The notes below the pieces were generated by a model. The model saw only the letters and a program-made list of their open reading frames with translations. It was not told the DNA's origin and made no database searches. Both the position numbers and the translations under genes were made by a program. Positions 33,904 to 41,978 of a DNA stretch of 64,000 nt are shown here, one piece after another; positions within the stretch are counted from its first letter, which is position 1; each line of letters starts with the position of its first letter. The stretch is from Pseudodesulfovibrio sp. Its GTDB lineage: Bacteria; Desulfobacterota; Desulfovibrionia; Desulfovibrionales; Desulfovibrionaceae. Where the stretch lies: the NCBI RefSeq assembly GCF_028692895.1, contig NZ_JAQUWN010000011.1:1-64000 (forward strand), given 5' to 3'.

Positions 33904-34215
33904 ATGATCGAGGTTCAATCAAGAGTTCTGGATTACGTTGGCGGCGGGATGCTGGTCTTCGTGAGCCTGGTGTTTCTCTATGGGATGATCTTCGTGTGCG
34001 ACATCCCCTGCCAGATTGCGAAAAAACGCGAGCATCCCCATCAGGACGCCATTTGCGTGGCGGGTTGGGTGAGCCTGCTGTCCCTGCATGTCATCTGGCC
34101 GTTTCTGTGGATATGGGCCATGATGCACAAGCCGGATCTCCCCGGAGACGAGGACCTCGAGAAACAGGCTCCGAACGCGGTCCCGGCGGGCAAGGCGCCG
34201 GGCGGGGAGGCGTAA
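33904..34215 (+). CDS. DUF3302 inner-membrane protein (YiaW-like)
   Basis: 103 residues with two hydrophobic segments (about 12-33 and 52-75) around a CDIPCQIAKKREHPHQDAIC loop, and an acidic/Ala-rich tail. The pattern fits the DUF3302 family (E. coli YiaW). In enterobacteria this protein is encoded immediately before a YiaV-type HlyD protein, exactly as here: the downstream gene begins right after this stop codon. CGGGAGG gives ATG 33904. Function unknown beyond a probable role with the HlyD-like partner in envelope export or drug tolerance. Confidence 0.8.
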   Translation: MIEVQSRVLDYVGGGMLVFVSLVFLYGMIFVCDIPCQIAKKREHPHQDAICVAGWVSLLSLHVIWPFLWIWAMMHKPDLPGDEDLEKQAPNAVPAGKAPGGEA

Positions 34216-35169
34216 ATGGCTCTGCTTCTCGCAATGACCTACGCGGCGATAATCTTCGTGTGTTTCCGGGTTTTCAGGCTGCCGGTGAACAAGTTGTCCG
34301 TGGCGACGGCTGTGATAGGCGGCTTTTTCATTGTCGGGGGGCTGTTCCTGGGCATGGCCTATTGCCATCCGTTCACCTCCGAGGCGCGCATCTATTTCCA
34401 GACCACGCCCATCGTGCCCCAGGTCCGTGGCAAGGTTGTCGCGGTGCACGCCAAGCCCAATATGCCGCTCAAGGCCGGTGACCCCCTGTTCTCCATTGAT
34501 CCCACGCCCTACCAAGCCCAGGCCGACGATCTGGAGTCCCAGTTGGCCTTCGCCAAGCGCCGCCTGGCCGAATCCATGGAGCTGGCCAAGCACGCGGCGG
34601 GCAGCCAGTACGACGTGGAGCAATATCAGAAGGATGTGAAGGCGTTGACCGCGCAACTCGACAAGGCGAATTTCGACCTGGACAGCACGACCGTCCTGGC
34701 GCCCACGGACGGTTGGGTTACCCAGATTCGCCTGCGGCCGGGCATGATGGCCGCGCCTCTGCCCGTCGCCCCGGTCATGACCTTCGTTCACTCAGAGAAT
34801 CCGATCCTGGTGGGCGCGTTCAGGCAGAACCCGCTACAGAACATCAGGCCCGGAGAGCCCGCGGAGATCATTTTCCCGGCCCTTCCCGGCCGTTGCTTCA
34901 AGGGAAAGGTGACGGCGGTCCTGACGGCCCTGGCCGAAGGGCAGTTGCAGCCTTCGGGAAACCTCCTTTCGGTGCAGCCTAACGCTCCGGCGGGGCGCGT
35001 GCCGGTGTTCATCGAAATTGCCGACGACATGTCCCCGTGGAACCTGCCGTTGGGCAGCGCGGCGTCAGTGGCCGTGTACAGCGATTCCATGAAGTCGCTG
35101 GCTCCCATCCGCCAGATACTCCTGCGCATGGCGAGCTGGCGCAACATAGTGTGTTTCGAATCCTTGTAG
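34216..35169 (+). CDS. HlyD/EmrA-family membrane fusion protein (YiaV/YibH-like)
   Basis: A 317-residue periplasmic adaptor. It has two N-terminal hydrophobic segments (about 1-18 and 29-50), a lipoyl-like half-motif (VPQVRGKVVAVHAKPNMPLKAGDPLF), then a coiled-coil hairpin (about 100-155; YEVEQ-type KDVKALTAQLDKANFDLDST). The second lipoyl half (TVLAPTDGWVTQIRLRPG) and a beta-barrel domain follow. It is translationally coupled to the DUF3302 gene and followed 10 nt later by an outer-membrane factor. The three genes look like an export system lacking a classical MFS or ABC inner pump. Confidence 0.85.
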   Translation: MALLLAMTYAAIIFVCFRVFRLPVNKLSVATAVIGGFFIVGGLFLGMAYCHPFTSEARIYFQTTPIVPQVRGKVVAVHAKPNMPLKAGDPLFSIDPTPYQAQADDLESQLAFAKRRLAESMELAKHAAGSQYDVEQYQKDVKALTAQLDKANFDLDSTTVLAPTDGWVTQIRLRPGMMAAPLPVAPVMTFVHSENPILVGAFRQNPLQNIRPGEPAEIIFPALPGRCFKGKVTAVLTALAEGQLQPSGNLLSVQPNAPAGRVPVFIEIADDMSPWNLPLGSAASVAVYSDSMKSLAPIRQILLRMASWRNIVCFESL

Positions 35170-35179
35170 GGAGGCCTCC

Positions 35180-36559
35180 GTGTTGTCATGCCGTCACCTT
35201 CTTTCCCTTGTCGCGGCCATGTTGCTCCTTGCCGCCTGCGGCAAGGAATACAGCCACACCGAGGCCACCGTCGACATCGCTCCCGACAAGATCGTGCAAC
35301 GACAGGAGTGGGCAGCGGTGAAGGACTCCGGTCAAGTCGGGGACGGATGGCTTGCCGACTTCAACGACCCGGTCCTGGACGCGCTGGTCAATGAAGCCAT
35401 GGGCCACAATCCGGATTTGCAGGCTGCCGCGGCCCGCGTGGACCGCGCCTGGGCCCTGGCCGCGGCGGCGGGGGCGGAACTCAAGCCGTCGATCGGCCTT
35501 GGAGGCCGGCTCGCCGGGGTCACGGAACCGGCCTATCGCCCGGCGCAGGGCGTGGGGGCGGGGGTGTCCTGGGAACTCGACGTATGGGGGCGGCTGGGCC
35601 AGGGCGCCCGGGCTGCCGAGGAGTCCGCGAGGTCGGCCGAGGCGCGGTACGAATTCGCCCGCCAGTCCCTGGCCGCATCCACGGCAAAGGCGTGGTTCAT
35701 GGCCTGCGAGACCAGGATCATGCTGGACTATCTCAATTCCGTGGTCGGCATCCTCGAACGGATGACCGCCATCGTGATAAAGAAGAACCAGGTCGGGCAG
35801 GTTTCCAGGCTCGATGTCCACCAGATCAACGCCCAACTCGCGTCCGCGAGGGAGGCCGCCGTCAAGGCCGGGATCGCCATGAAAAAGGCGGTGCGCGGCC
35901 TCGAGACACTGGTGGGCCGGTATCCGTCGGCGGAGCTCGAAGCCGCAGGGCGGCTCACGGCCCTGCCCGGCCCGATCCCGGCGGGTATGCCGTCTGACAT
36001 CCTTTCCCGTCGGCCCGACCTCATTGCGGCCGAGGATACGGTGGCGGCGGCCTTCTATGCGCAAAGGGGCGCAGAGCTGTTGCATCTGCCCGCCTTCACC
36101 ATCCAGGCCGGGGCCATGACCAATCTGAACCAAGCCATCGCCGGGCTGACGGGCGGCGTGATTGCTCCGATCTACACCGGCGGCGCCATCGAGGCCCAGA
36201 TAGCCCAGGCCACCGCTGCGCAGAAGGAGGCCGTGGCCGCCTACGCCGCGACGGCCCTGAAGGCGTTCCGGGAGGTGGAGAACGCCTTGTCCAACGAAAT
36301 GTCGCTGGCCGAGCGGGAAACATATCTCGAAACGGCCGTCTCCGAGAGCGGGGAATCGTTCAGACTCTCCGAGATGCAATACAAAGTGGGGCGCACGGAC
36401 CTGTTCAAGACCCTGGACCTTCAGTCCAAATGGATCGGCTCCCGTATCACCCTGCTGGATGTGCAGCGCGAGCGGCTGGACAACCGCGTCGACCTGCATC
36501 TGGCCCTGGGCGGAAGCATGGAGGGTTCTCCCGATTCGGGGCAGGCAGCCGAGCCGTAG
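35180..36559 (+). CDS. Outer-membrane efflux lipoprotein (TolC/NodT family)
   Basis: 459 residues starting with GTG at 35180 (AGGGAGG 8 nt before). A lipobox (LLLAAC) puts the lipidated Cys at residue 20. Two OEP repeats follow with characteristic WELDVWGRLGQGARAAEESARSAEARYEFARQSLAA and, in the second half, ALKAFREVENALSNE. The ending (LFKTLDLQSKWIGSRITLLDVQRERLDNRVDLHLALGG) is typical of OprM/NodT outer-membrane factors. It would form a trimeric duct with the HlyD-like protein encoded upstream. Confidence 0.9.
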   Translation: MLSCRHLLSLVAAMLLLAACGKEYSHTEATVDIAPDKIVQRQEWAAVKDSGQVGDGWLADFNDPVLDALVNEAMGHNPDLQAAAARVDRAWALAAAAGAELKPSIGLGGRLAGVTEPAYRPAQGVGAGVSWELDVWGRLGQGARAAEESARSAEARYEFARQSLAASTAKAWFMACETRIMLDYLNSVVGILERMTAIVIKKNQVGQVSRLDVHQINAQLASAREAAVKAGIAMKKAVRGLETLVGRYPSAELEAAGRLTALPGPIPAGMPSDILSRRPDLIAAEDTVAAAFYAQRGAELLHLPAFTIQAGAMTNLNQAIAGLTGGVIAPIYTGGAIEAQIAQATAAQKEAVAAYAATALKAFREVENALSNEMSLAERETYLETAVSESGESFRLSEMQYKVGRTDLFKTLDLQSKWIGSRITLLDVQRERLDNRVDLHLALGGSMEGSPDSGQAAEP

Positions 36560-36591
36560 CCCGGGCCGGGAAGAAATCCCTTTTGCAATGG

Positions 36592-36612
36592 AGGCCGGGC
36601 AACCGGCCTTTA
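36592..36612. terminator. Bidirectional hairpin between convergent genes
   Basis: A 7-bp stem (AGGCCGG / CCGGCCT) with a GCAA tetraloop and short T-run. It separates the efflux lipoprotein gene from the octaheme cytochrome gene. Confidence 0.6.
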
Positions 36613-36640
36613 CCGCGTCAAGCGGTCGCCCTGAGCGGCA

Positions 36641-38914
36641 TCATTTGTCCAGGCGTCGCAGGAGGTTCCCGGCTGCGGTGTGGCCGGGCGTTTCCCGAAG
36701 TGTTTCCTCGGCAAGCGCCCTGGCCTTGTCCGGCAGGCCGGACTGCAGATACAGGTTCGCCAGGGCCGCGAAAAGCTGCTCGTCCTTGGGCGCAAGGGCC
36801 AATCCGTTTGCAAAGGCCTGCGCTGCCTGATCGGGGTGGCGCAGGGCCAGGAAGGCCTGCCCCTGGTTGTAATAGGCCCGGGCGTATCCCATCCCGGCGG
36901 CGGCGCGGCCGAGGTAGGCCGACGCGTCCTCGTAGTTGCCCATCTCCGCCAGCAGCAGGCCGAGGGAGTAGGCGGCCTCGTACAGGGTCGGTTCCTGTTC
37001 GGCCACTTCCCGCAGGAGGCGTTCGGCCTCGCGGTTGTTTCCCTGCCGGTTGCAGAGCATGGCCAGGTTGACCTTGGCCGGGTAGAACGCTCCGTCAATT
37101 TGGATAGCCTTGCGGTATTCGGCCTCTGCCAGGGCTTGGTCCCCCGCATTGATGGCCAGGTTGCCGAGGTTGTATCGCTGGGGCGCGAGGTCCGCGTTGT
37201 AGATCATGCTTTGCCGGTACGACTCCAGGGCGGCGCGGAACGCATCCCGGTCCTCCGGACGCAACTGTTCCCGGGGCAGGCCGCTCAGCATGGCGGCCGC
37301 CTCGCCCCGCACGGCCCTGACCGGGTCGTAGAGCTTGGGCGCGATGCGCTTCAGCCGCGTCTCGGCGTCGAAAAATTCCAGACTGCGGATGGCGGTATAG
37401 CGGATCAGCCCGTCCTCGTCCTCAAGAGCCCTGGCCAGGGCGGCGCGGCTGTCCGGGGCCGGATAGGCGCGCAACAGCTCCAGGGCGGTGGCCCGGACCA
37501 TGGCCGGGAGGAGGGCGTCGTCCGCAAGCCGGATCAGGTCCGCCCGCGCTTCCGGATTCTGCGCGCGTCCGGCGGCGAAGACCGTGCCGTAATGCGGCTT
37601 GCGCGACTCGCCGTGCCATTTGGCGATGTGCCCGACGTTCCAGTCCAGGGACTTGTCGTCATGGCAGCCCGGGGCCATGCAGGCGTTGGGCGTCTTGATG
37701 GACGAGCTCAGGTCCGGGCGCGGAACGCGCAGGCTGTGGTCCGCCCGCTTGTCGACGCCCATGTAGGTGCGCTCCGGCATGTGGCAGATGACGCAGAGAT
37801 ACCCTTTGCTCGGCTTGCCCTCAAAGGTCTTCTTGTGAAAGTGGTGGGCCGGCGTGTCGTAGGTCTCGGCGCGGTGGCACTGGGTGCAGAGATCGTTGCC
37901 GTCCTTGTGGCGCTTGAGGCTGTGCACGTCGTGGCAGTCGCCGCACCGGACCCCCCGGTCGTACATCTTGGACTGGACGAAGGAGCCGTACACGTACACC
38001 TCATCCAGGATCTGGCCGTCGGGGTAATACAGTCCCTCCTCCAGCAGCCGGGGGACCACCAGGTCAAGCAGCTCGCCCTCGCCGTGGCTGTTGTCGCCCA
38101 GTTGGAACCTGCGCGAGTGGCAGGGCGCGCAGATGCGGACCTGCGCCCCGGCGTCGAGATCGGCGGTGCGGACGGTCAGTCCGTAATCCGGCACGTCCTT
38201 CCTGGCCAGCGGCGGCAGCTTGGCCCAGTCCACATGGTCGGAGCCGGGGCCGTGACACGCCTCGCAGCCCACGTCGATCTCGGCCCATGTGGTCCGGTAG
38301 GTGTCGCTGTCCGGGTCGTACCCCTTGGTGACCTTCGTGGAATGACATTCCGCGCACATGACGTTCCAGGTCTGCCCGCCTCTTGTCCAGTGCAGCCAGT
38401 CGTCCGGTCCCTTTACGTCGCAGGGCGGGAGGCGGTACCATGCCCTCCGCTCCACGTCCCATGCGATGTTCAGGCATTGCAGCCGCCCGCCGGGGAACGG
38501 CGCCAGGTACTGCTGGAGGGGCTGGACCCCGAAGGTGTGCGTGATCTCGAACTCGCCCGGCTTGCCGTCCGGCCCTTCGGTTTCGACGAAATACTTGCCG
38601 TCCCGCCGATAGAAGCGGGAGGTGACGTGATTGTGCGGGTCGGTGAACACGGCGTTGTCGAAGTCGCCCAGGACGGACCGCTCGTTGGCCTCGTCCATGG
38701 CTAGGTCGTGGTGGGAGCCCCGCCACTTGTCGTAGGCCGTCCGGTGGCAGTCCCGGCACGCTTCGCTGCCCACGAAACCGGCGGCGGGCGCCTGTGCAAC
38801 CGTCCCCTGTGGCCGCCCGGCCAGCAGCCAGATGACCGGGGACAGCAGTATCACGGCCGCCGCGGCCAGCGCGGCCCGTTCCCAGTGCGTGACGCCGTTG
38901 GATGCCCTTGCCAT
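36641..38914 (-). CDS. Octaheme cytochrome c with HEAT and TPR domains
   Basis: 757 residues. An N-terminal membrane anchor or signal lies at about 14-33. The cytochrome domain has seven CXXCH sites (C53, C187, C217, C262, C324, C343, C374) and an eighth, atypical CMAPGCH (CX4CH, C412). HEAT-like repeats cover about 455-545 (ATALELLRAYPAPDSRAALARAL) and at least four TPRs run from about 580 to 750. It is the last gene of an operon with cytochrome b and a Rieske protein. It probably takes the place of cytochrome c1, passing electrons from menaquinol to periplasmic carriers, while the TPRs hold partner proteins (inference). Confidence 0.88.
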   Translation of the reverse strand: MARASNGVTHWERAALAAAAVILLSPVIWLLAGRPQGTVAQAPAAGFVGSEACRDCHRTAYDKWRGSHHDLAMDEANERSVLGDFDNAVFTDPHNHVTSRFYRRDGKYFVETEGPDGKPGEFEITHTFGVQPLQQYLAPFPGGRLQCLNIAWDVERRAWYRLPPCDVKGPDDWLHWTRGGQTWNVMCAECHSTKVTKGYDPDSDTYRTTWAEIDVGCEACHGPGSDHVDWAKLPPLARKDVPDYGLTVRTADLDAGAQVRICAPCHSRRFQLGDNSHGEGELLDLVVPRLLEEGLYYPDGQILDEVYVYGSFVQSKMYDRGVRCGDCHDVHSLKRHKDGNDLCTQCHRAETYDTPAHHFHKKTFEGKPSKGYLCVICHMPERTYMGVDKRADHSLRVPRPDLSSSIKTPNACMAPGCHDDKSLDWNVGHIAKWHGESRKPHYGTVFAAGRAQNPEARADLIRLADDALLPAMVRATALELLRAYPAPDSRAALARALEDEDGLIRYTAIRSLEFFDAETRLKRIAPKLYDPVRAVRGEAAAMLSGLPREQLRPEDRDAFRAALESYRQSMIYNADLAPQRYNLGNLAINAGDQALAEAEYRKAIQIDGAFYPAKVNLAMLCNRQGNNREAERLLREVAEQEPTLYEAAYSLGLLLAEMGNYEDASAYLGRAAAGMGYARAYYNQGQAFLALRHPDQAAQAFANGLALAPKDEQLFAALANLYLQSGLPDKARALAEETLRETPGHTAAGNLLRRLDK

Positions 38915-38941
38915 GCGCGCTACCCGCTTCCCGTTTTCCGT

Positions 38942-39469
38942 CTAGACCCGTGCCGTCTGTTCCGCGCTGAAGCGGTCGCGTTTTTGCGGCGACGAGACGT
39001 CCACCTTGACGATGCCGTTTTCGATGCGCACCGGGAACGTGTCAAGCGGCCTCGGGGCGGGGCCGGTCAGGACCTCTCCGGTCAGGCTGAAGGCGGAGCC
39101 GTGACAGGGGCAGACGAACCGCCTCTCCTCTTCGTTCCAGGGGACGGAACAGCCCAGGTGCGTGCAGCGCCGGGAAAGGGCGAGCAGGCTGCCGTCCTCC
39201 AGGCAGGCGAGATGGAACTGCCCCTGGGGGATGGGCGTGACCGTGGCCGGGGCGAAGTTCGCCAGCGGGCCTGCTGTGACGATGCTTTCCGTCTTCCGGG
39301 GCCTGTCCCGTCGGTTGCGCGCCTTCAGAAACGTTCCCCCCAGCCAGCCGAATTCGGCCAGGGCGGCCAGCCCGAAAAGGGACCAGATCCATTTCATGAA
39401 CCGTCGGCGGTTGGGAGCTGTCCCGCCCGTGTCGTTGTCGTGCTCGGTCATCCGTCTCGTTCCGTTCAT
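38942..39469 (-). CDS. Rieske [2Fe-2S] protein of a quinol:cytochrome complex
   Basis: 175 residues. The N-terminus carries RRRFMKW before a hydrophobic segment (about 27-48), a plausible twin-arginine anchor as in other Rieske proteins. The cluster ligands are C102-T-H104-LGC107 and C120-P-C-H123, with GSAFSLTG. It sits on the periplasmic face and shuttles an electron from quinol (Qo site of cytochrome b) to a c-type haem. GGAGG before ATG 39469 defines the start. It lies between the cytochrome b and octaheme cytochrome genes on the same strand. Confidence 0.92.
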   Translation of the reverse strand: MNGTRRMTEHDNDTGGTAPNRRRFMKWIWSLFGLAALAEFGWLGGTFLKARNRRDRPRKTESIVTAGPLANFAPATVTPIPQGQFHLACLEDGSLLALSRRCTHLGCSVPWNEEERRFVCPCHGSAFSLTGEVLTGPAPRPLDTFPVRIENGIVKVDVSSPQKRDRFSAEQTARV

Positions 39470-39487
39470 TTGAAAAACACCTCCGGA

Positions 39488-40765
39488 CTACCAGGGGCAG
39501 ACGAGGCGCATCTCCGCGCCCCGGGACCAGACGCCGACCATCGTGCAGATCAGCATAGCCGCAAACAGCATGAGCAGACAGAACATGACGCCCTCGGCGC
39601 GGGAGCGGCGGAACATGCGGGTCAACAGCAGGTACATGCCTGCCGGGTACGCGGCCAGCGCCAGGGTCGGCAACAGCCCGCGCGTGGGCATGATATCACC
39701 CGCGGAGGTCGCCCCCGGCGTCTGCGCCAGTTCATCCAGCAGGATCGCCGCCATGGTCGGCAATGCTCCGGCAAGCAGGCCCAGGACGGCCAGGCGCCAG
39801 CCGTTGCGCGAGCCGAACCAGACGCCGCCCGGCAGGGCCGAGTCCTTCCAGAAGGGCACAAGGACAAGCGCTGCAACCCCCAGGAGCGGCCAGACGAGGA
39901 CCGCGTACATCGGATGCAGATGCAGGAGCAACTCCTGGAACCCCTGGAAATACCACGGGGCCTTGGTCGGGTTGGGGCTCATGCCCGGATTGGCCTGCTC
40001 CAGCAGGGGCGCATCCCAGACCATGGCCAGCAGCAGCACGAAAGCCGCGAGGCCTAGCCCGACGGCGGCTTCGCGCATGAGCAGGTCCGGCATCACGGGG
40101 ACGCGCTCCTCTCCCGCGCCTTCGGAGTCCTGCCGCGCCAGTCCGCCCGCTCGGCGGACCAGCCAGAAGTGCCAACCGAGCAGGACCAGCAGCGATCCGG
40201 GAATGACCGCCACATGGAGCACGTGGAAATTGGCCAGCGTGGCCGGGCCGATTTCGTCGCCGCCCAGGAAGAACTGGCGGAGCCCGTCGCCCGCCAGCGG
40301 GATGTAGGCGAGCATGGAGGTCGAGATGGTCACCGCCCAGTAGGCGAGCTGGTCCCACGGCAGCAGATAGCCGGTGAAGTTTGCGGCCAGCACCAGGAAC
40401 AACAGGCACAGGCCGACGATCCAGTTGAGGCGGCGGCTCGGTCCGAACGCGCCGGTCAGCGCCACCCGCAGCAGGTGCAGCATCGCCACGACGACCAGCA
40501 GGTTGGCGCTGGCGTGGTGAATGTTGCGCACCCACGGGCCGAAGGTGGTGGAGCGACTCAGGAAAAGGACCGAGTCGTAGGCCTGCCCGATCGAAGGCGC
40601 ATACACCGTGAGCAGCAGGATGCCCGTGACGAAAAGCAGGCCGACCAGCATGACGGCCATGCCGCCCAGTCCCCAGCTCAGGGTGAACCGCAGGGTCCGG
40701 GACGGTATGGTCCGGGGGTGCAGATGGAGCACGAGGTCGGTGATGGATTTTCTCGACGGCTGCAT
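39488..40765 (-). CDS. Cytochrome b of a menaquinol:cytochrome c complex
   Basis: 425 residues with about eight or nine membrane helices. It binds two b haems through paired histidines (HHASANLLVVVAMLHLLR and HVLHVAVIPGSLLVLLGWHFWL). GYLLPWDQ follows the first helices, and the Qo-site tetrapeptide is APWY in place of PEWY, as in several menaquinol-using b complexes. The C-terminal half carries the cytochrome b/subunit-IV part in the same chain. ATG 40765 has AAGGAAG as ribosome-binding site, preferred over a GTG eight codons earlier. It is the first gene of the b-Rieske-octaheme operon. Confidence 0.9.
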   Translation of the reverse strand: MQPSRKSITDLVLHLHPRTIPSRTLRFTLSWGLGGMAVMLVGLLFVTGILLLTVYAPSIGQAYDSVLFLSRSTTFGPWVRNIHHASANLLVVVAMLHLLRVALTGAFGPSRRLNWIVGLCLLFLVLAANFTGYLLPWDQLAYWAVTISTSMLAYIPLAGDGLRQFFLGGDEIGPATLANFHVLHVAVIPGSLLVLLGWHFWLVRRAGGLARQDSEGAGEERVPVMPDLLMREAAVGLGLAAFVLLLAMVWDAPLLEQANPGMSPNPTKAPWYFQGFQELLLHLHPMYAVLVWPLLGVAALVLVPFWKDSALPGGVWFGSRNGWRLAVLGLLAGALPTMAAILLDELAQTPGATSAGDIMPTRGLLPTLALAAYPAGMYLLLTRMFRRSRAEGVMFCLLMLFAAMLICTMVGVWSRGAEMRLVCPW

Positions 40766-40874
40766 TCGCTTCCTTGATCGGTGGAGCACATGAGGCGTCC
40801 TATGCCGCGGAACGCCACAAGGGAACTGTTTGCGGATAACCCATGGGGAACAAAATGGAAAGGGCAGGTCGTGC

Positions 40875-40903
40875 GGCCGTGGCTTTGTTTTCGCGCCACG
40901 GCC
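40875..40903 (-). terminator. Hairpin between HAD and cytochrome b genes
   Basis: A 9-bp stem (GGCCGTGGC / GCCACGGCC) with an 11-nt loop lies just after the HAD gene's stop on the minus strand. No U-run follows, so termination is uncertain. Confidence 0.45.
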
Positions 40904-40916
40904 CGCATGGGTTTGT

Positions 40917-41882
40917 CTATTGGGCCGGAGGATAGATGGTCTTCCAGTCGCGTTTCATGTCCACGACCGTCCATCCCGTCTTGGCCGCCTCGGCCAGTGC
41001 GTTTTCCGCGCCCTTGTCGTAGGAGAACTCCCGCTCGGCGTCGGTGTGGCGGACCAGAAGCGAGAATCGGGTGGCCCACTGGAGCATCTCCAGGTCGCCG
41101 TCGGAATTGCCGAACGCGGCGATGGGACGGCGGCCGACGTGCGAATTGATGCCCACGGGTTTGCCCGCCTTGTCGTCGATGAAGTCGATCTTGGCCAGCC
41201 GCATGAGGACCGGCTTGCCGTCCCGCATCTCGAACCGGGTCGCGACGGAACTGCCCACGACCTGCTCCGGGGGGATTCCATAAGTCTTTTCCGTCCAGGG
41301 GCGCATGAACTCGATGCCGCCGCCCGAGACGATGAAGGTCTTGAAGCCGTTGGCGCGCAGGTAGGCCAGCAGTTCCAGCATGGGCTGATACACCATGCCG
41401 GTGAACGGGAGCTTGGTCCGGGGATGCCTGGCCTTGGCTATCCATTCCGCGACCAGGTTTTCAAATTCTTCGGTGGTCATGCCCGTGTGGGTGGCCATGA
41501 CGAGTTTTATCAGCGACGTCTCCCCGTCCTTGAACGCGGCGTTCAAGTCCCCCTTGAGCACGGAGGCGTAGGGCTCTTCGGTCCGCCATTCCGGATGCTG
41601 CGGGGCAAGGGCCTTGACCCGGTCCAGGGCGAAGAACGCCTGGAAATAGATCGGTTTTTCGGCCCAGAGGGTGCCGTCATTGTCAAAGGTGGCGATGCGC
41701 TCGGGCGCCGGGACGAAGTCCGGCCCGCCCTTGGCGGTTACCTTGTTCACGAAGTCGATGATGCCGGCCTTGGCCATGCCGTCGTTCCAGGAGGGAAGCG
41801 GATCGGCCGCCGGGGCCGCCTGGCCGAAGGCGATGACGACAATCAGGACAAACAGGCATGCGATGTGTCGGCGTAGGTGCAT
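40917..41882 (-). CDS. Secreted HAD-family phosphatase (phosphoserine-phosphatase-like)
   Basis: 321 residues with a signal peptide (about 1-26). HAD motif I is FDNDGTLW (catalytic Asp near 67), motif II is IVSGGG, and motif IV is AFGNSDGDLEML. The cap region between motifs I and II is about 100 residues. This fits periplasmic HAD haloacid dehalogenase-like phosphatases seen near sulfatases. It hydrolyses a phosphate ester of unknown nature. AAGGAGAAAGC gives ATG 41882. It follows the sulfatase gene by about 96 bp, with a strong hairpin between. Confidence 0.82.
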   Translation of the reverse strand: MHLRRHIACLFVLIVVIAFGQAAPAADPLPSWNDGMAKAGIIDFVNKVTAKGGPDFVPAPERIATFDNDGTLWAEKPIYFQAFFALDRVKALAPQHPEWRTEEPYASVLKGDLNAAFKDGETSLIKLVMATHTGMTTEEFENLVAEWIAKARHPRTKLPFTGMVYQPMLELLAYLRANGFKTFIVSGGGIEFMRPWTEKTYGIPPEQVVGSSVATRFEMRDGKPVLMRLAKIDFIDDKAGKPVGINSHVGRRPIAAFGNSDGDLEMLQWATRFSLLVRHTDAEREFSYDKGAENALAEAAKTGWTVVDMKRDWKTIYPPAQ

Positions 41883-41904
41883 TTGCTTTCTCCTTGGGTG
41901 ATGG

Positions 41905-41938
41905 CCCGCCCCCGGAGGCCAGGGCCTCCGGGGGCGGG
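41905..41938 (-). terminator. Strong inverted repeat between sulfatase and HAD genes
   Basis: A perfect 16-bp GC-rich stem with a 2-nt loop. There is no U-run on either side, so it may be a processing or stability element that lowers expression of the HAD gene relative to the sulfatase. Confidence 0.6.
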
Positions 41939-41978
41939 TGTCGATGTCGTCCTGCTTGATGTGCCGTTCAAGCCCGTC

